This document shows positions 1-10,900 of a DNA stretch of 38,976 nt, piece by piece. The translations under genes were made by a program, and so were the position numbers. A model generated the notes under the pieces. That model searched no databases. It saw only the letters and a list, made by a program, of their open reading frames with translations, and had not been told where the DNA came from. The stretch comes from Candidatus Omnitrophota bacterium. GTDB taxonomy: Bacteria; Omnitrophota; Gorgyraeia; Gygaellales; Profunditerraquicolaceae. Numbering within the stretch: position 1 is the stretch's first letter; each line of letters starts with the position of its first letter. The stretch spans positions 1 to 38,976 of the forward strand of contig JAKLQX010000034.1 in NCBI GenBank assembly GCA_022013085.1, read 5' to 3'.

Positions 1-47
1 CTTATGAAACCAATCCTTAATACTAAAGGGCTTACCTTATGTCCCAT
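1..47 (-). CDS. rpsC: 30S ribosomal protein S3, N-terminal fragment (continues beyond the window)
   Basis: Reverse complement of 1-47 reads ATGGGACATAAGGTAAGCCCTTTAGTATTAAGGATTGG = MGHKVSPLVLRIGFI, an S3-like N-terminus (MGQKVNPxxxRLGI). It follows rplV and overlaps its stop by 11 nt. Not in the ORF track. Confidence 0.88.
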   Translation of the reverse strand, partial: MGHKVSPLVLRIGFI

Positions 48-390
48 GAATTATGCTCTCCTGTTTTAAATCTAACTCAATTTTTATATGCACAGTGCGT
101 TTACGAATTGATGCAGCGCGGCCAAACGCAGCAGCCTTAAATCTTTTCCAAACCGGCCCCGGATTAGCCACAATTTTGGAAACATATAACTTGTCTACTT
201 GAAAACCTTTTATTTTAGCATTGGCAATTGCAGATCTCAATATCTTTATTAAATATTCCTTCGGCCTTTTATTAATAGTACGTAAAATCGCTTCTGCTGT
301 CCCCGCGTCTTTTCCGCGGATTAAATCTAAAACCAAGCGAACTTTACTTGGAGATAATCTTAAAAATTTCCCTTCAGCTTTTGCAATCAT
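37..390 (-). CDS. rplV: 50S ribosomal protein L22
   Basis: ORF 37..459; likely start is MIAKAEGKFLRLSPSKVRLVLDLIRGK (390), just after the rpsS stop (392). L22 family motifs and S10 operon order. Confidence 0.95.
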   Translation of the reverse strand: MIAKAEGKFLRLSPSKVRLVLDLIRGKDAGTAEAILRTINKRPKEYLIKILRSAIANAKIKGFQVDKLYVSKIVANPGPVWKRFKAAAFGRAASIRKRTVHIKIELDLKQESIIHGT

Positions 391-391
391 T

Positions 392-679
392 TTACGTCTT
401 CTCCAGCGCTTTCTTAGCTTTGATACCGCCGTGCTTCCTAAATATTCTCGAAGGCGCAAATTCGCCTAACTTATGGCCTACCATATTTTCGGTAACAAAC
501 ACCGGAATATGCCTTTTGCCATCATAAACCGCAAAAGTAAGGCCGACAAAATCCGGAATAATTGTAGAGCGGCGGCTCCAGGTTTTAATCGCCTGACGCA
601 ACCCAGCTTGAGTCTGTTTTTTAATCTTCCTTAATAAACTTTCCTCAACATATGGACCTTTTTTCAGTGATCGCGGCAT
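392..679 (-). CDS. rpsS: 30S ribosomal protein S19
   Basis: [19 protein letters not shown]...[13 protein letters not shown]...[13 protein letters not shown], canonical S19. Confidence 0.97.
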   Translation of the reverse strand: MPRSLKKGPYVEESLLRKIKKQTQAGLRQAIKTWSRRSTIIPDFVGLTFAVYDGKRHIPVFVTENMVGHKLGEFAPSRIFRKHGGIKAKKALEKT

Positions 680-680
680 A

Positions 681-1517
681 TTATGGTTTCCTTCTCTTTA
701 CAATAAATTTGTTAGAATATTTTTTACGATTTCTAGTGCGGTATCCTTTGGTAGGTTTACCCCAAGGCGTAACCGGATGAGGATTACCTTGGCCGGATTT
801 ACCTTCGCCACCACCGTGTGGATGGTCAACAGGATTCATCGCCACACCTCTTACCGAAGGCCTGATCCCAAGCCAGCGGCTTTTTCCTGCCTTCCCTAAA
901 GTAATTGCTTCATGATCAATATTACCAACCTGGCCGATGGTAGCATGACAATCCAAACTTACTAATCTTATTTCTCCGGAAGGTAAGCGCACATGCGCAA
1001 ATTCACTTTCTTTAGCCATAATCTGAGCACTCGTTCCGGCACCGCGTACAATCTGGCCGCCTTTACCTTGAAATAACTCAATATTATGTATTAGGGTTCC
1101 AGAAGGGATATTACGCAAGAGAAGGCAATTGCCTACATTAATCTCGATGTCTTTCTGATTACTAGAAACAATTATATCATTTACATTCAGCCCTACCGGA
1201 GCAACAATATATCTTTTCTCTTTATCCGGATATTCAACTAAAGCAATTCTAGCTGATCGGTTAGGATCATACTCAATAGCAAGAACCTTTGCCGGCTGAT
1301 CATAGATATTACGTTTAAAATCAATTATACGCAACATCCGCTTATGCCCGCCTCCTATATGCCTGGTAGTTATACGGCCATGCGCGTTCCTTCCACCGGT
1401 TTTCTTAAGCGGAAGCAGTAATGAACGCTCAGGCTTATGTTTAGTGATCTCTTTAAAATCCGGGCCGCTCATATGCCTGCGGCTAGGTGTAGTTGGCTTA
1501 AATTTAATGATTCCCAT
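681..1517 (-). CDS. rplB: 50S ribosomal protein L2
   Basis: Canonical L2, including [39 protein letters not shown]. Confidence 0.98.
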   Translation of the reverse strand: MGIIKFKPTTPSRRHMSGPDFKEITKHKPERSLLLPLKKTGGRNAHGRITTRHIGGGHKRMLRIIDFKRNIYDQPAKVLAIEYDPNRSARIALVEYPDKEKRYIVAPVGLNVNDIIVSSNQKDIEINVGNCLLLRNIPSGTLIHNIELFQGKGGQIVRGAGTSAQIMAKESEFAHVRLPSGEIRLVSLDCHATIGQVGNIDHEAITLGKAGKSRWLGIRPSVRGVAMNPVDHPHGGGEGKSGQGNPHPVTPWGKPTKGYRTRNRKKYSNKFIVKRRKP

Positions 1518-1523
1518 TAAATG

Positions 1524-1635
1524 AGCGCTTAATTTACGATTCGCCGTAGGCGAAGAGTAAGTTAATGCGCGAATTTATCCCGACGAATATGTGGAAATTG
1601 TCGAAGATAATTTCCACATATCTTATGAGTCGGGA
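1524..1635 (+). repeat. Bipartite two-hairpin palindromic element, copy 1 (rplW-rplB intergenic)
   Basis: Hairpin 1 GCGC-TTAATTTAC...GTAAGTTAA-T-GCGC; linker GAATTTAT; hairpin 2 CCCGAC-GAA-TATGTGGAAATT...AATTTCCACATA-TCTTATGA-GTCGGG. Architecture shared with 18886-18993 (opposite strand) and 29488-29593. Confidence 0.8.
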
Positions 1636-1649
1636 ACTTCCTTGTTTAA

Positions 1650-1916
1650 CTAATTAACCTCAATTTTCTGCCCAGCAACTAAAGTAACTACAGCCTTTTT
1701 AGTATCAGCTGTCCTGCCTAATTGATGCCTAACTCTTTTAAGTTTGCCCATGGAAACAAAAGTATTAACATTCTTTACCTTTACTTTATAAGCTAGCTCA
1801 ACTGCCTTCTTAATCTGAATCTTATTGGCAGAGTTAATTACCAGAAACAAATATTTATTTTGCGGCTGGTAACTTGTTGATTTTTCCGTCTGTAAAAGGG
1901 CTTTGATTATATTCAT
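1650..1916 (-). CDS. rplW: 50S ribosomal protein L23
   Basis: 88 aa L23 (LLQTEKSTSYQPQNKYLFLV...VKNVNTFVSMGKLKRV), between rplD and rplB. Confidence 0.95.
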   Translation of the reverse strand: MNIIKALLQTEKSTSYQPQNKYLFLVINSANKIQIKKAVELAYKVKVKNVNTFVSMGKLKRVRHQLGRTADTKKAVVTLVAGQKIEVN

Positions 1917-2560
1917 TACTTTAACCTCTTAACTAAATCCGCTAAGCCTGCTTTAGTAATAAGCAGCTTGCTATTATTCATCACTTCATAAACATGAGTA
2001 TCAGTAGCCAAGTTAGAAGTTAAAAAACTTATATTCTTTAAAGCAATCTTTAATTTACTTTCTACTTTATTTGTTATAAATAAAACCTTATTTTCTTTTT
2101 TAGATTTTAAAGAAGATAACTTAAGGTTTCTCAATACCGCCATTGCGAACTTTGTCTTAGGTTCAGCTATCTTAAATTCATCTAAAATAATTAAATTATT
2201 TTCTTTGGCTTTTGCATTTAAGCTGGTCCTTAAAGCCAGAGACTTAATTTTCTGGGGGATATCATAAGAAAAATCCCGAGGATGTGGGCCAAAAACTACA
2301 CCACCATGCCTCCAAAGAGGAGATCGAGTTGAACCTACGCGGGCGCGGCCTGTCCCCTTCTGCTTCCAGGGTTTTTTACCGCCTCCAGAAACTTCACCGC
2401 GTGTTTTAGTTGAAGCTAACCCTTTTCTCTGGTTAGCGCGGTAAGACTCAATTGCTTGATAAAGACAAGCGGTATTTTGAACTCCATCAAAAACAGAAGC
2501 ATCTAATTCTATTTTTTCAATTTCCTTGCCTTCGCTATTATAAACAGGTAAAGTTAACAT
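1916..2560 (-). CDS. rplD: 50S ribosomal protein L4
   Basis: RGEVSGGGKKPWKQKGTGRARVGSTRSPLWRHGGVVFGPHPRDFSY motif. Confidence 0.97.
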   Translation of the reverse strand: MLTLPVYNSEGKEIEKIELDASVFDGVQNTACLYQAIESYRANQRKGLASTKTRGEVSGGGKKPWKQKGTGRARVGSTRSPLWRHGGVVFGPHPRDFSYDIPQKIKSLALRTSLNAKAKENNLIILDEFKIAEPKTKFAMAVLRNLKLSSLKSKKENKVLFITNKVESKLKIALKNISFLTSNLATDTHVYEVMNNSKLLITKAGLADLVKRLK

Positions 2561-2561
2561 A

Positions 2562-3227
2562 TTATTTTTTCGCCACTATCTTTTTTCCACCGGAGGCTAA
2601 TCCGCCTGCGGCGGAAGCCTTCTTTTTTATGGCTTTAGTAATTACGATATAACCATTTTTGTGTCCCGGTACTGCCCCCTCAACTAATATAATATTATTC
2701 TCTAAATCTACTTTAATAACTTTTAAATTCTGAACTGTTACTCTCTCCGCACCCATATGACCGGGCATATGATGCCCGCGAAAAACTCGGCCGGGAGTAG
2801 TACTTGACCCAATAGAACCAACTCGACGATGCGAAGTAGAACCATGAGTTCTCGGCCCACCTTGCCAATGCCAACGTTTCATGCCGCCCTGGAAACCTTT
2901 ACCGATAGAAATACCGCAGACATCTACAAAGTCTCCCTCAGCAAAAAGATCAACCTTCAGCTCATCACCAACCTTATATTCAACATTAGCTTCTTTAGAA
3001 AGATCTTTAATTACTTTACGCGGAGCAATATTTAATTTCTTAAATAGCCCTAATTGAGGTTTTTTTAAATTCTTTTCTTTAGCCAATTCAAAGCCTAGCT
3101 GAATATTCTTATCCATAATCCTAAGGATAGGACAAGGGCCGGCCTCCAAAGCCGTAACTCCCACTTGACTTGAGTCGCTGGCAAACACTTGCGTCATTCC
3201 GATTTTTTTTCCAATTAATCCAATCAT
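2562..3227 (-). CDS. rplC: 50S ribosomal protein L3
   Basis: [13 protein letters not shown]...[33 protein letters not shown]-terminal tail carries a palindrome (2601-2615). Confidence 0.97.
   Translation of the reverse strand: MIGLIGKKIGMTQVFASDSSQVGVTALEAGPCPILRIMDKNIQLGFELAKEKNLKKPQLGLFKKLNIAPRKVIKDLSKEANVEYKVGDELKVDLFAEGDFVDVCGISIGKGFQGGMKRWHWQGGPRTHGSTSHRRVGSIGSSTTPGRVFRGHHMPGHMGAERVTVQNLKVIKVDLENNIILVEGAVPGHKNGYIVITKAIKKKASAAGGLASGGKKIVAKK
2601..2615. repeat. GC palindrome inside the rplC coding sequence
   Basis: TCCGCCTGCGGCGGA; translated within ..[16 protein letters not shown].. at the L3 C-terminus. Confidence 0.7.
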
Positions 3228-3252
3228 TTCAATTTATCCGTTTTTTGATTTA

Positions 3253-3558
3253 CTACTTGATTTCTACATCCACTCCTGCAGGCAGGTTTAATTTCCTTAA
3301 TGAATCGATGGTCTTAGCTGTGGGTTCAAAGATGTCAATAAGGCGTTTATGGGTAGACAAATCAAACTGTTCACGTGATTTTTTATCCACGTGTGGAGAA
3401 CGCAATACCGTATAAATTTCCCTTTTTGTAGGAAGCGGTACGGGGCCGGAAATCTTGGCCCCAGTGCGCTTAAGCGTCTCCACGATCTCAATTACTGCTT
3501 GATCTAAAAGTCGGTGATCATATGCTTTTAGCTTTAAACGAATCTTTTGTGTATTCAT
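3253..3558 (-). CDS. rpsJ: 30S ribosomal protein S10
   Basis: [20 protein letters not shown]...[28 protein letters not shown]. Confidence 0.98.
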   Translation of the reverse strand: MNTQKIRLKLKAYDHRLLDQAVIEIVETLKRTGAKISGPVPLPTKREIYTVLRSPHVDKKSREQFDLSTHKRLIDIFEPTAKTIDSLRKLNLPAGVDVEIK

Positions 3559-3617
3559 AAATCAAACACCCTTAATCCTTTATCTAATGAAATCCCTGCG
3601 AACAAAGCAAACAGAGA

Positions 3618-4820
3618 TTACGCAATAACCTCAGTAACTACTCCTGCTCCAACTGTATGGCCACCTTCGCGAATAGCAAAACGTGATTCTTTTTCTATGG
3701 CGATAGGAGTGATTAACTCCACATCTAGCGCAATATTATCACCAGGCATAACCATCTCTACGCCTTCTGGAAGAGTAGTTGCACCAGTAACATCGGTAGT
3801 ACGGAAATAAAACTGCGGACGATAACCTTTAAAGAAAGGTGTATGCCTTCCACCTTCTTCTTTAGTCAAGATATAAACCTGTGCTTTAAACTTTGTATGC
3901 GGTAAGATTGATTTCGGAGCAGCAATAACCATGCCGCGCTCAATATCATTCTTTTCTACACCTCTTAACAAAAGGCCAACATTGTCACCGGCTTGGCCTT
4001 CATCCAGTAATTTACGGAACATTTCGATCCCGGTAACTACTGATTTTTTAATTGCTGGCCTTAAGCCGATTATCTCAACTTCTTCGCCAACTTTAACTTT
4101 ACCGCGTTCGATTCTTCCGGTACCCACTGTACCTCTACCTTCAATACTAAAAACATCTTCTACCGCCATAAGCAAAGGCTTATCTAATTCTCTAGGAGGA
4201 AGCGGAATAAACTCATCAACTGCTTTCATTAAATCCATAATACACTTAGCATCTGCGCCATTAGCATCAGCAGCAGTATAAGCCTTATTGGCACTACCAC
4301 GAATAATCGGAGTTTTATCTCCCGGATAACCATATTTAGTTAAAAGATCTCTAATCTCCATTTCAACTAAATCCAAGAGCTCTTTGTCATCGACCAAGTC
4401 AACCTTATTCATAAATACAACCATTGATGGAACATTAACCTGACGCGCTAAAAGAATATGTTCTCTAGTCTGAGGCATAGGGCCATCAGCTGCAGAAACT
4501 ACTAATATGGCTCCGTCCATTTGCGCGGCACCAGTAATCATATTCTTAATGTAATCAGCATGGCCCGGGCAGTCAATATGCGCGTAATGGCGAGCATCTG
4601 TTTCATACTCAACATGGGCAACTGAAATAGTAACTACTTTTGTTTCGTCTCTAACAGTTCCACCCTTAGCAATATCCGCATAGTCTCTATGTGCGGCTTT
4701 ACCGAGTTTTGATAAAACATTACAAATGGCAGCAGTAAGCGTAGTCTTACCATGGTCAATATGGCCAATGGTTCCAATATTTACATGCGGTTTACTTCTT
4801 ACAAATTTTTCTTTAGCCAT
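3618..4820 (-). CDS. tuf: Elongation factor Tu
   Basis: 400 aa; [77 protein letters not shown] upstream. Confidence 0.98.
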   Translation of the reverse strand: MAKEKFVRSKPHVNIGTIGHIDHGKTTLTAAICNVLSKLGKAAHRDYADIAKGGTVRDETKVVTISVAHVEYETDARHYAHIDCPGHADYIKNMITGAAQMDGAILVVSAADGPMPQTREHILLARQVNVPSMVVFMNKVDLVDDKELLDLVEMEIRDLLTKYGYPGDKTPIIRGSANKAYTAADANGADAKCIMDLMKAVDEFIPLPPRELDKPLLMAVEDVFSIEGRGTVGTGRIERGKVKVGEEVEIIGLRPAIKKSVVTGIEMFRKLLDEGQAGDNVGLLLRGVEKNDIERGMVIAAPKSILPHTKFKAQVYILTKEEGGRHTPFFKGYRPQFYFRTTDVTGATTLPEGVEMVMPGDNIALDVELITPIAIEKESRFAIREGGHTVGAGVVTEVIA

Positions 4821-4846
4821 TTCTTATCCTCCTTGCCCCTAAGGGT

Positions 4847-4878
4847 ACACCCGCGCAACTCTTTTAAGCGCGGGGTGT
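4847..4878 (-). repeat. Bulged GC hairpin between fusA and tuf
   Basis: Minus strand ACACCCCGCGC-TTAAAAGAGTT-GCGCGGGTGT; near-identical plan to the rplJ-rplL hairpin, including the unpaired C. No U-tract follows. Confidence 0.7.
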
Positions 4879-4884
4879 TACTTT

Positions 4885-6981
4885 CTAAAAAGTTTTCCTT
4901 GCGTTTGCATTTGATGAACCTGCAACAATTTTCTCCGCTACATGCGCAGGAACCTCGCTGTAAAACGAAGGTTCCATTGTATACGATGCACGGCCTTGTG
5001 TCAAGGACCTTGTTATAGTTGCATAATTAAAAACTTCAGACAACGGAACGTTCGCTCGGATAGTACGTAAATTTAATCTCTGGCCCAATGCAATAATTTT
5101 TGCCCGACGGCTACTTAAATCTCCAATAATTTGTCCCATAAATTCTTCCGGCACAATTACCTCAATATCCATAATCGGCTCAAGTAATACTGGATTTGCT
5201 TTCTTCATTCCATCTTGAAAAGCAATGGATCCTGCCATTTTAAATGCTAGTTCCGAAGAATCAACTTCATGAAATGATCCGTCAACTAAAACTACTTTTA
5301 CGTCGGTAACCGGATAACCTGCCAGAACGCCATTTTTGGCTGCCCCCATTATACCTTGTTTTACCGCCGGAATAAATTCACGCGGAATAGAACCACTTTT
5401 TATTTTATCCTCAAAAGTAATACCTGTACCAGGAACTTCTTGTGGGCTCATTTCAATAACACAATGGCCATATTGTCCGCGGCCACCAGATTGCGAGATA
5501 AATTTGCCGACGCTAGGAACGCTTTTTCTAATTGTCTCACGATAAGCAACCTGGGGAGCGCCAACGGTAGCCTCGACATTAAACTCGCGTAAAATTCTAT
5601 CAATAATAATTTCTAGATGCAATTGCCCCATACCCGCGATAAGAGTCTGGCCAGTTTCCTGATTATAGGTGACCCTAAATGAAGGATCTTCGTCTTCAAG
5701 TTTATGCATAGCCAACCCTAATTTTTCCTGGGCATCTTTTGATTTAGGCTCAATTGCCTGCTGAATAACTGGTTCAGGAAAACGCATAGCTTCAATAAGA
5801 ATTGGATTTTTTTCCGTGCAAAGCGTATCTCCCGTCTTAGTATCTTTTAAACCAACAAGAGCCGCAATATCTCCGGTTGAAATACTATCAATCATCTCCT
5901 GATGGTTAGCATGCATTTTTACAATTTTAGTAACACGCTCTCTTTCTCTTTTAGAGGCGTTATAAATATAAGTTCCGGCATCAAGCGTGCCAGAATACAT
6001 TCTTGTAAAATATATCTTTCCAACAAAAGGGTCTGTAGCAACCTTAAAACATAGAGCAGTAAAAGGGGCTAAATCATCCGCAGCCACTTCTTCAAATTCT
6101 CCGGTATCCGGATGAGTGCCTTTTACTGGTGGCACATCAACTGGAGAAGGAAGATAATCTTTTACAGCGTCTAAAACCAGCTGCACTCCTTTATTTTTAA
6201 AAGCCGAACCACAAAGTACCGGCACAAATTTATTAGCAATCACTGTCCGGCGTATTGCTTTCTTTAGCTGTTCATTAGTTACAGCCTTTCCATGTAAATA
6301 ATCCTCGGCTAACAAATCATCCCCATCAGCAACTTTTTCTATTAAAATCATACGGTATTTTTCGCAATCCGCCAACATATCGCCAGGCACCTCGAGAATT
6401 TCCATCTCTTTACCCAGATCATCCTTATAATGCACTAACTTTTTATCAACCAGGTCTACAACGCCGCTAAAATCTGATTCTTTGCCAAAAGGAAGCTGAA
6501 TCGCCGCGACATTCGCGCCTAATCTTTCATGCATCTGCGCGATACAATCAAAAAAGTTTGAACCCGTGCGATCCATCTTATTCACAAAAGCAATACGCGG
6601 CACATTATAACGATCTGCTTGGCGCCATACAGTTTCTGATTGCGGCTCAACTCCGCCAACTCCGCAAAAAACAACTACTGCGCCGTCTAAGACCTTTAAT
6701 GATCTTTCTACTTCAATAGTAAAATCAACATGGCCCGGGGTATCAATTAAATTAATGGTTATATCTTTCCAAACGCAAGTGGTTGCAGCAGCGGTAATCG
6801 TGATACCTCGCTCCTGCTCTTGAACCATCCAATCCATAGTCGCGGCGCCATCATGAACTTCACCTAATTTATAATTCTTACCTGTATAAAATAGCACACG
6901 CTCGCTAGTAGTAGTTTTACCCGCGTCGATATGTGCAATTATCCCAATATTCCTTATTCTTTCTAACGGTATTTTTCTCAT
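4885..6981 (-). CDS. fusA: Elongation factor G
   Basis: 698 aa; [59 protein letters not shown]. Confidence 0.98.
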   Translation of the reverse strand: MRKIPLERIRNIGIIAHIDAGKTTTSERVLFYTGKNYKLGEVHDGAATMDWMVQEQERGITITAAATTCVWKDITINLIDTPGHVDFTIEVERSLKVLDGAVVVFCGVGGVEPQSETVWRQADRYNVPRIAFVNKMDRTGSNFFDCIAQMHERLGANVAAIQLPFGKESDFSGVVDLVDKKLVHYKDDLGKEMEILEVPGDMLADCEKYRMILIEKVADGDDLLAEDYLHGKAVTNEQLKKAIRRTVIANKFVPVLCGSAFKNKGVQLVLDAVKDYLPSPVDVPPVKGTHPDTGEFEEVAADDLAPFTALCFKVATDPFVGKIYFTRMYSGTLDAGTYIYNASKRERERVTKIVKMHANHQEMIDSISTGDIAALVGLKDTKTGDTLCTEKNPILIEAMRFPEPVIQQAIEPKSKDAQEKLGLAMHKLEDEDPSFRVTYNQETGQTLIAGMGQLHLEIIIDRILREFNVEATVGAPQVAYRETIRKSVPSVGKFISQSGGRGQYGHCVIEMSPQEVPGTGITFEDKIKSGSIPREFIPAVKQGIMGAAKNGVLAGYPVTDVKVVLVDGSFHEVDSSELAFKMAGSIAFQDGMKKANPVLLEPIMDIEVIVPEEFMGQIIGDLSSRRAKIIALGQRLNLRTIRANVPLSEVFNYATITRSLTQGRASYTMEPSFYSEVPAHVAEKIVAGSSNANARKTF

Positions 6982-6984
6982 ATC

Positions 6985-7455
6985 TTACCAGCGGAAATGC
7001 GCATAGGCTTTGTTACTTTCAGCCATTTTATGTGTATCATCTCTCTTTTTAATCGAAGAACCCTCGCCTTTGTATGCTGCGATAATCTCATCAGCCAATT
7101 TTTCCTGCATAGGTTTTCCTTTTCTATTCTGGGAAAAATCCCTGATCCAGCGCAAAGCAATAGAAGTACCTCGCTCCGGCCTTACTTCAATAGGAACCTG
7201 GTACGTTGCCCCACCAACCCTACGCGGTTTTACTTCTAAGCGCGGACGGGCATTATCCAATGCTTTATAAAATACTTTTAAAACATCTTCTTCATTTAAA
7301 TTCTTCTGCACAATATCAAAAGCGCCGTAAACCATCTTCTCGGCGATTGACTTCTTACCTGCCAACATCACCATGTTAATAAATTTGGCAACTATTTTAC
7401 TGTTAAACTTAGGATCGGATAAAATATTTCTTTCTTGCGCTTTTCTTCTTCTCAT
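6985..7455 (-). CDS. rpsG: 30S ribosomal protein S7
   Basis: MRRRKAQERNILSDPKFNS...VGGATYQVPIEVRPERG...AESNKAYAHFRW. Confidence 0.97.
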   Translation of the reverse strand: MRRRKAQERNILSDPKFNSKIVAKFINMVMLAGKKSIAEKMVYGAFDIVQKNLNEEDVLKVFYKALDNARPRLEVKPRRVGGATYQVPIEVRPERGTSIALRWIRDFSQNRKGKPMQEKLADEIIAAYKGEGSSIKKRDDTHKMAESNKAYAHFRW

Positions 7456-7496
7456 CCTTCGACACTCCCCTTATCCGTTTCGTTATTTACTTAAGA

Positions 7497-7523
7497 TGAC
7501 CCTGAGCGAAGTCAAACGGGTCA
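7497..7523. repeat. TGACCCTGAGCGAAGTCAAACGGGTCA palindromic repeat (rpsL-rpsG gap)
   Basis: TGACCC/GGGTCA stem with inner TGA...TCA; the rpsL stop codon lies in one arm (7521-7523). I recall GACTTCGCTCAGG as a common dispersed repeat in many bacteria. Confidence 0.6.
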
Positions 7524-7901
7524 TTGTTTATCCTTTGGTTTCTTTGCTCCATACTTTGAACGCGATCTTCTGCGGGCATTAACCCCTGAAGCATCCAGTG
7601 TTCCTCTGACAATATGATATCTAACACCCGGCAAATCTTTAACTCTACCGCCTCTGACTAAAACAATCGAGTGCTCCTGAAGGTTATGCCCTTCACCCGG
7701 TATGTAAGCAGTAACCTCGATACCAGTAGTAAGCCTAACCCTGGCGATCTTTCTCAAAGCAGAGTTGGGTTTCTTAGGTGTCATAGTACGCACCTGCAAA
7801 CAAACCCCTCTTCTCTGAGGACAGGATTTTAAAGCCGGTGATTTACTTTTCTTATTTTTAGAAACTCGACCAAATCTGATTAGCTGAGCAATTGTTGGCA
7901 T
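7521..7901 (-). CDS. rpsL: 30S ribosomal protein S12
   Basis: [12 protein letters not shown]...[34 protein letters not shown]. Confidence 0.98.
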   Translation of the reverse strand: MPTIAQLIRFGRVSKNKKSKSPALKSCPQRRGVCLQVRTMTPKKPNSALRKIARVRLTTGIEVTAYIPGEGHNLQEHSIVLVRGGRVKDLPGVRYHIVRGTLDASGVNARRRSRSKYGAKKPKDKQ

Positions 7902-7904
7902 ATA

Positions 7905-10900
7905 TTATTCCTTTAGGCTAGCTTTAACTTCCTCTTTATCCTCTGCGCTTTTTCCAGCGCCAATTTTGACTACTTCAATATCGCGGTGAGCCCTAAATCC
8001 GGTTCCTGCAGGGATCAGATGCCCCACGATAACATTTTCTTTCAATCCAAACAGCTCATCACGTTTGCCACTGGTAGCAGCTTCGGTTAAAACACGAGTA
8101 GTTTCCTGGAAGCTAGCTGCAGAAATAAAACTTTCAGTAGTAAGCGAGGCTTTCGTAATACCTAAAAGTAAAGGTGTTGCCTGTGCAGGCTTTTCGCCTT
8201 TTTTAATTACCCGGGTATTTTCTTTTTGAAACACCCACTTATCCACCTGTTGAGTAGCTAAGAATTCTGTATCGCCTGGATCCTCAATCCTTACTTTCTT
8301 AAGCATCTGGCGAATAATTAACTCAATATGCTTATCATTAATACGCACGCCTTGTAAACGATAAACTTCCTGCACCTCATTTACCAGATACTCCTGCAAA
8401 ACTTTGTCTCCGCAAACACGTAGAATATCCTGTAAAACTACCGGGCCATCAGTAAGCTGCTGGCCGGCGCTAACCTTATCCCCTTTGTAAACATTCGGAT
8501 GTTTACCGTGCGGGATAGCATATTCCCTGCTCATACCAGTAGTGGATTTAACAATCATTACTCTCTGGTTTTTCTTAGTCTCACCGAATTCCACAAATCC
8601 GTCAATTTCACTAATAACCGCAGGATCTTTCGGCCGCCTGGCTTCAAAAAGTTCAGCTACGCGTGGAAGGCCGCCAGTAATATCGCGAGTTTTTACAACT
8701 GTGCGCGGAATCTTAGCCAAAAGATCTCCGCCTCCTACCTTTTCGCCATCCCTGACAATGATGTGCGCACCGATAGGTATAGGATAAATCCCCAAAACTT
8801 CATTTTTAGTATCTAAAATAACGACTTGAGGATGATACTCTGGCTTATGCTCAACAACTACGCGCTCAGCTAATTTAGTTACTGAGTTCACCTCTTCATG
8901 CATAGTAATATTTTCACGCAAGTCTTCAAAACGAACTACGCCGCCGACTTCAGTAAGTACTGGAATCGTATAGGGATCCCAGTGCACAAAAGAGATACCT
9001 TTAGCTACCTCTGCACCATCAAGGATAGTAATAAACGCACCTTGCGGGATAGGATATCGCTCAAGCTCACGGCCTTGCGCATCATTAACACTGATTGCGC
9101 CATTTCTATTTAAGACAACATTCTCTTTATTTTTAAGCGTGACTCTCAAATTATGATATTTAACCAACCCCTTATTCTTAGATTTAATAAAAGATTGTTC
9201 AATAGTTCTAGAAGCTGTACCACCGATATGGAAGGTTCTCATGGTTAACTGCGTACCGGGTTCGCCAATACTCTGAGCAGCTATAACTCCCACTGCTTCT
9301 CCAAGCTCTATCAATCTTCCAGTTGACAGGTTACGGCCATAACATTTAGTACATACGCCTCTACCAGATTCACAGGTTAAAACACTGCGAATACGAATCT
9401 TCTCAATACCTAATTTTTCAATTTGATCAGCCTTCTCTTCTGTAATCTCATGGGCCTGCTCAGCAATAACTTCATCAGTAATAATATCCACAACGTTATC
9501 TAAGGCTACTCTTCCGATAATGCGATCTTTAAGGCTAACCACCTCTTCATCGCCTTCAATAATCGCCGCGACAGTAATACCATTTAAAGTACCGCAATCA
9601 TCCTCGCAAACAATTACCTCTTGAGCAACATCAACTAACCTACGGGTTAAATAACCCGCATCTGCGGTTTTAAGTGCGGTGTCTGCCAAACCTTTACGCG
9701 CACCGTGAGTAGAAATAAAATACTCCAAAACATTTAACCCCTCGCGGAAATTAGCAGTAATCGGGTTTTCAATAATCTCGCCTGATGGTTTAGCCATAAG
9801 TCCGCGCATACCTGCAAGCTGCCTAACCTGTAAACGCGAACCACGCGCACCTGAATCAGCCATCATAAAAATAGGATTAAAAGAATCCATCCCTTTAAAT
9901 AATAAATCAGAGATTCTATCAGTGGCATGCGTCCAAATATCAATAACCTTAGATTTACGCTCGCTATCAGTAATAATACCTTTACGATACTGATCTTCGA
10001 CTTTAGCTACTTCTTCCTTTGATTCTTTTAAAACTTGCGGTTTATCTAACGGGATAGTCATATCATCTATGCCAATAGAAATGCCTCCCAATGTACCCAT
10101 CTCAAAACCTAAGCGCTTAATATCATCAAGCAACTTAATAGTCGCAGCATGCCCAAACCTTTTATAAACGCTAACCACTATATCGCTAACCCTTGCCTTA
10201 TTTAATTCCCGATTAACAAACCCGAATTCAGGAGGCAAAATTTGGTTAAACATTACACGGCCAACAGTAGTAGTAATTAATTGTTTTCCTGATAAGACTA
10301 TCTTCTGGTCAAAATCATAGACTCCCTCAACGCGAATCTTAATCTTAGCATGCAAAGCTACCGCTTTATCATCATAAGCTATTGAAACCTCATCAAAACT
10401 TGAAAAAACTTTGCCTTCGCCTAATGCCCCTGTCTTTTCTTTACTCATATAAAAAACCCCTAAAACAATATCCTGAGTAGGAGAAATTACCGGGCGGCCA
10501 TCAGCTGAAGAAAATATATTATTTATAGCCAACATCAACACCTTGGCCTCTAACTGCGACTCGAGTGACAACGGCACATGTACTGCCATCTGGTCACCAT
10601 CAAAATCTGCATTAAAAGCAGTACACACTAACGGATGTATCTTTATAGCTTTACCTTCGATTAATAATGGCTGGAACGCCTGAATACCCAGGCGGTGCAA
10701 CGTAGGCGCGCGGTTCAGCAATACAGGGTGATCTTTGATTACTTCATCCAGGATATCCCAAACCTCAATCTTGCCACGCTCCACCATTCTGCGTGCACCT
10801 TTAATTGTATGCACAAAACCTTTTTCTCTTAATTTTTTAATAATAAACGGTTCGAATAATTCTAAGGCCATTTGCTTAGGCAAGCCGCATTCATGTAGCT

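Noticed and set aside
1524-1635. Integron attC site interpretation of the two-hairpin elements (GTTAA.. near stems)
   Set aside because: No paired R/L core sites (GTTRRRY/RYYYAAC) in the required arrangement, no integrase or cassette array in the window, and elements lie between conserved operon genes.
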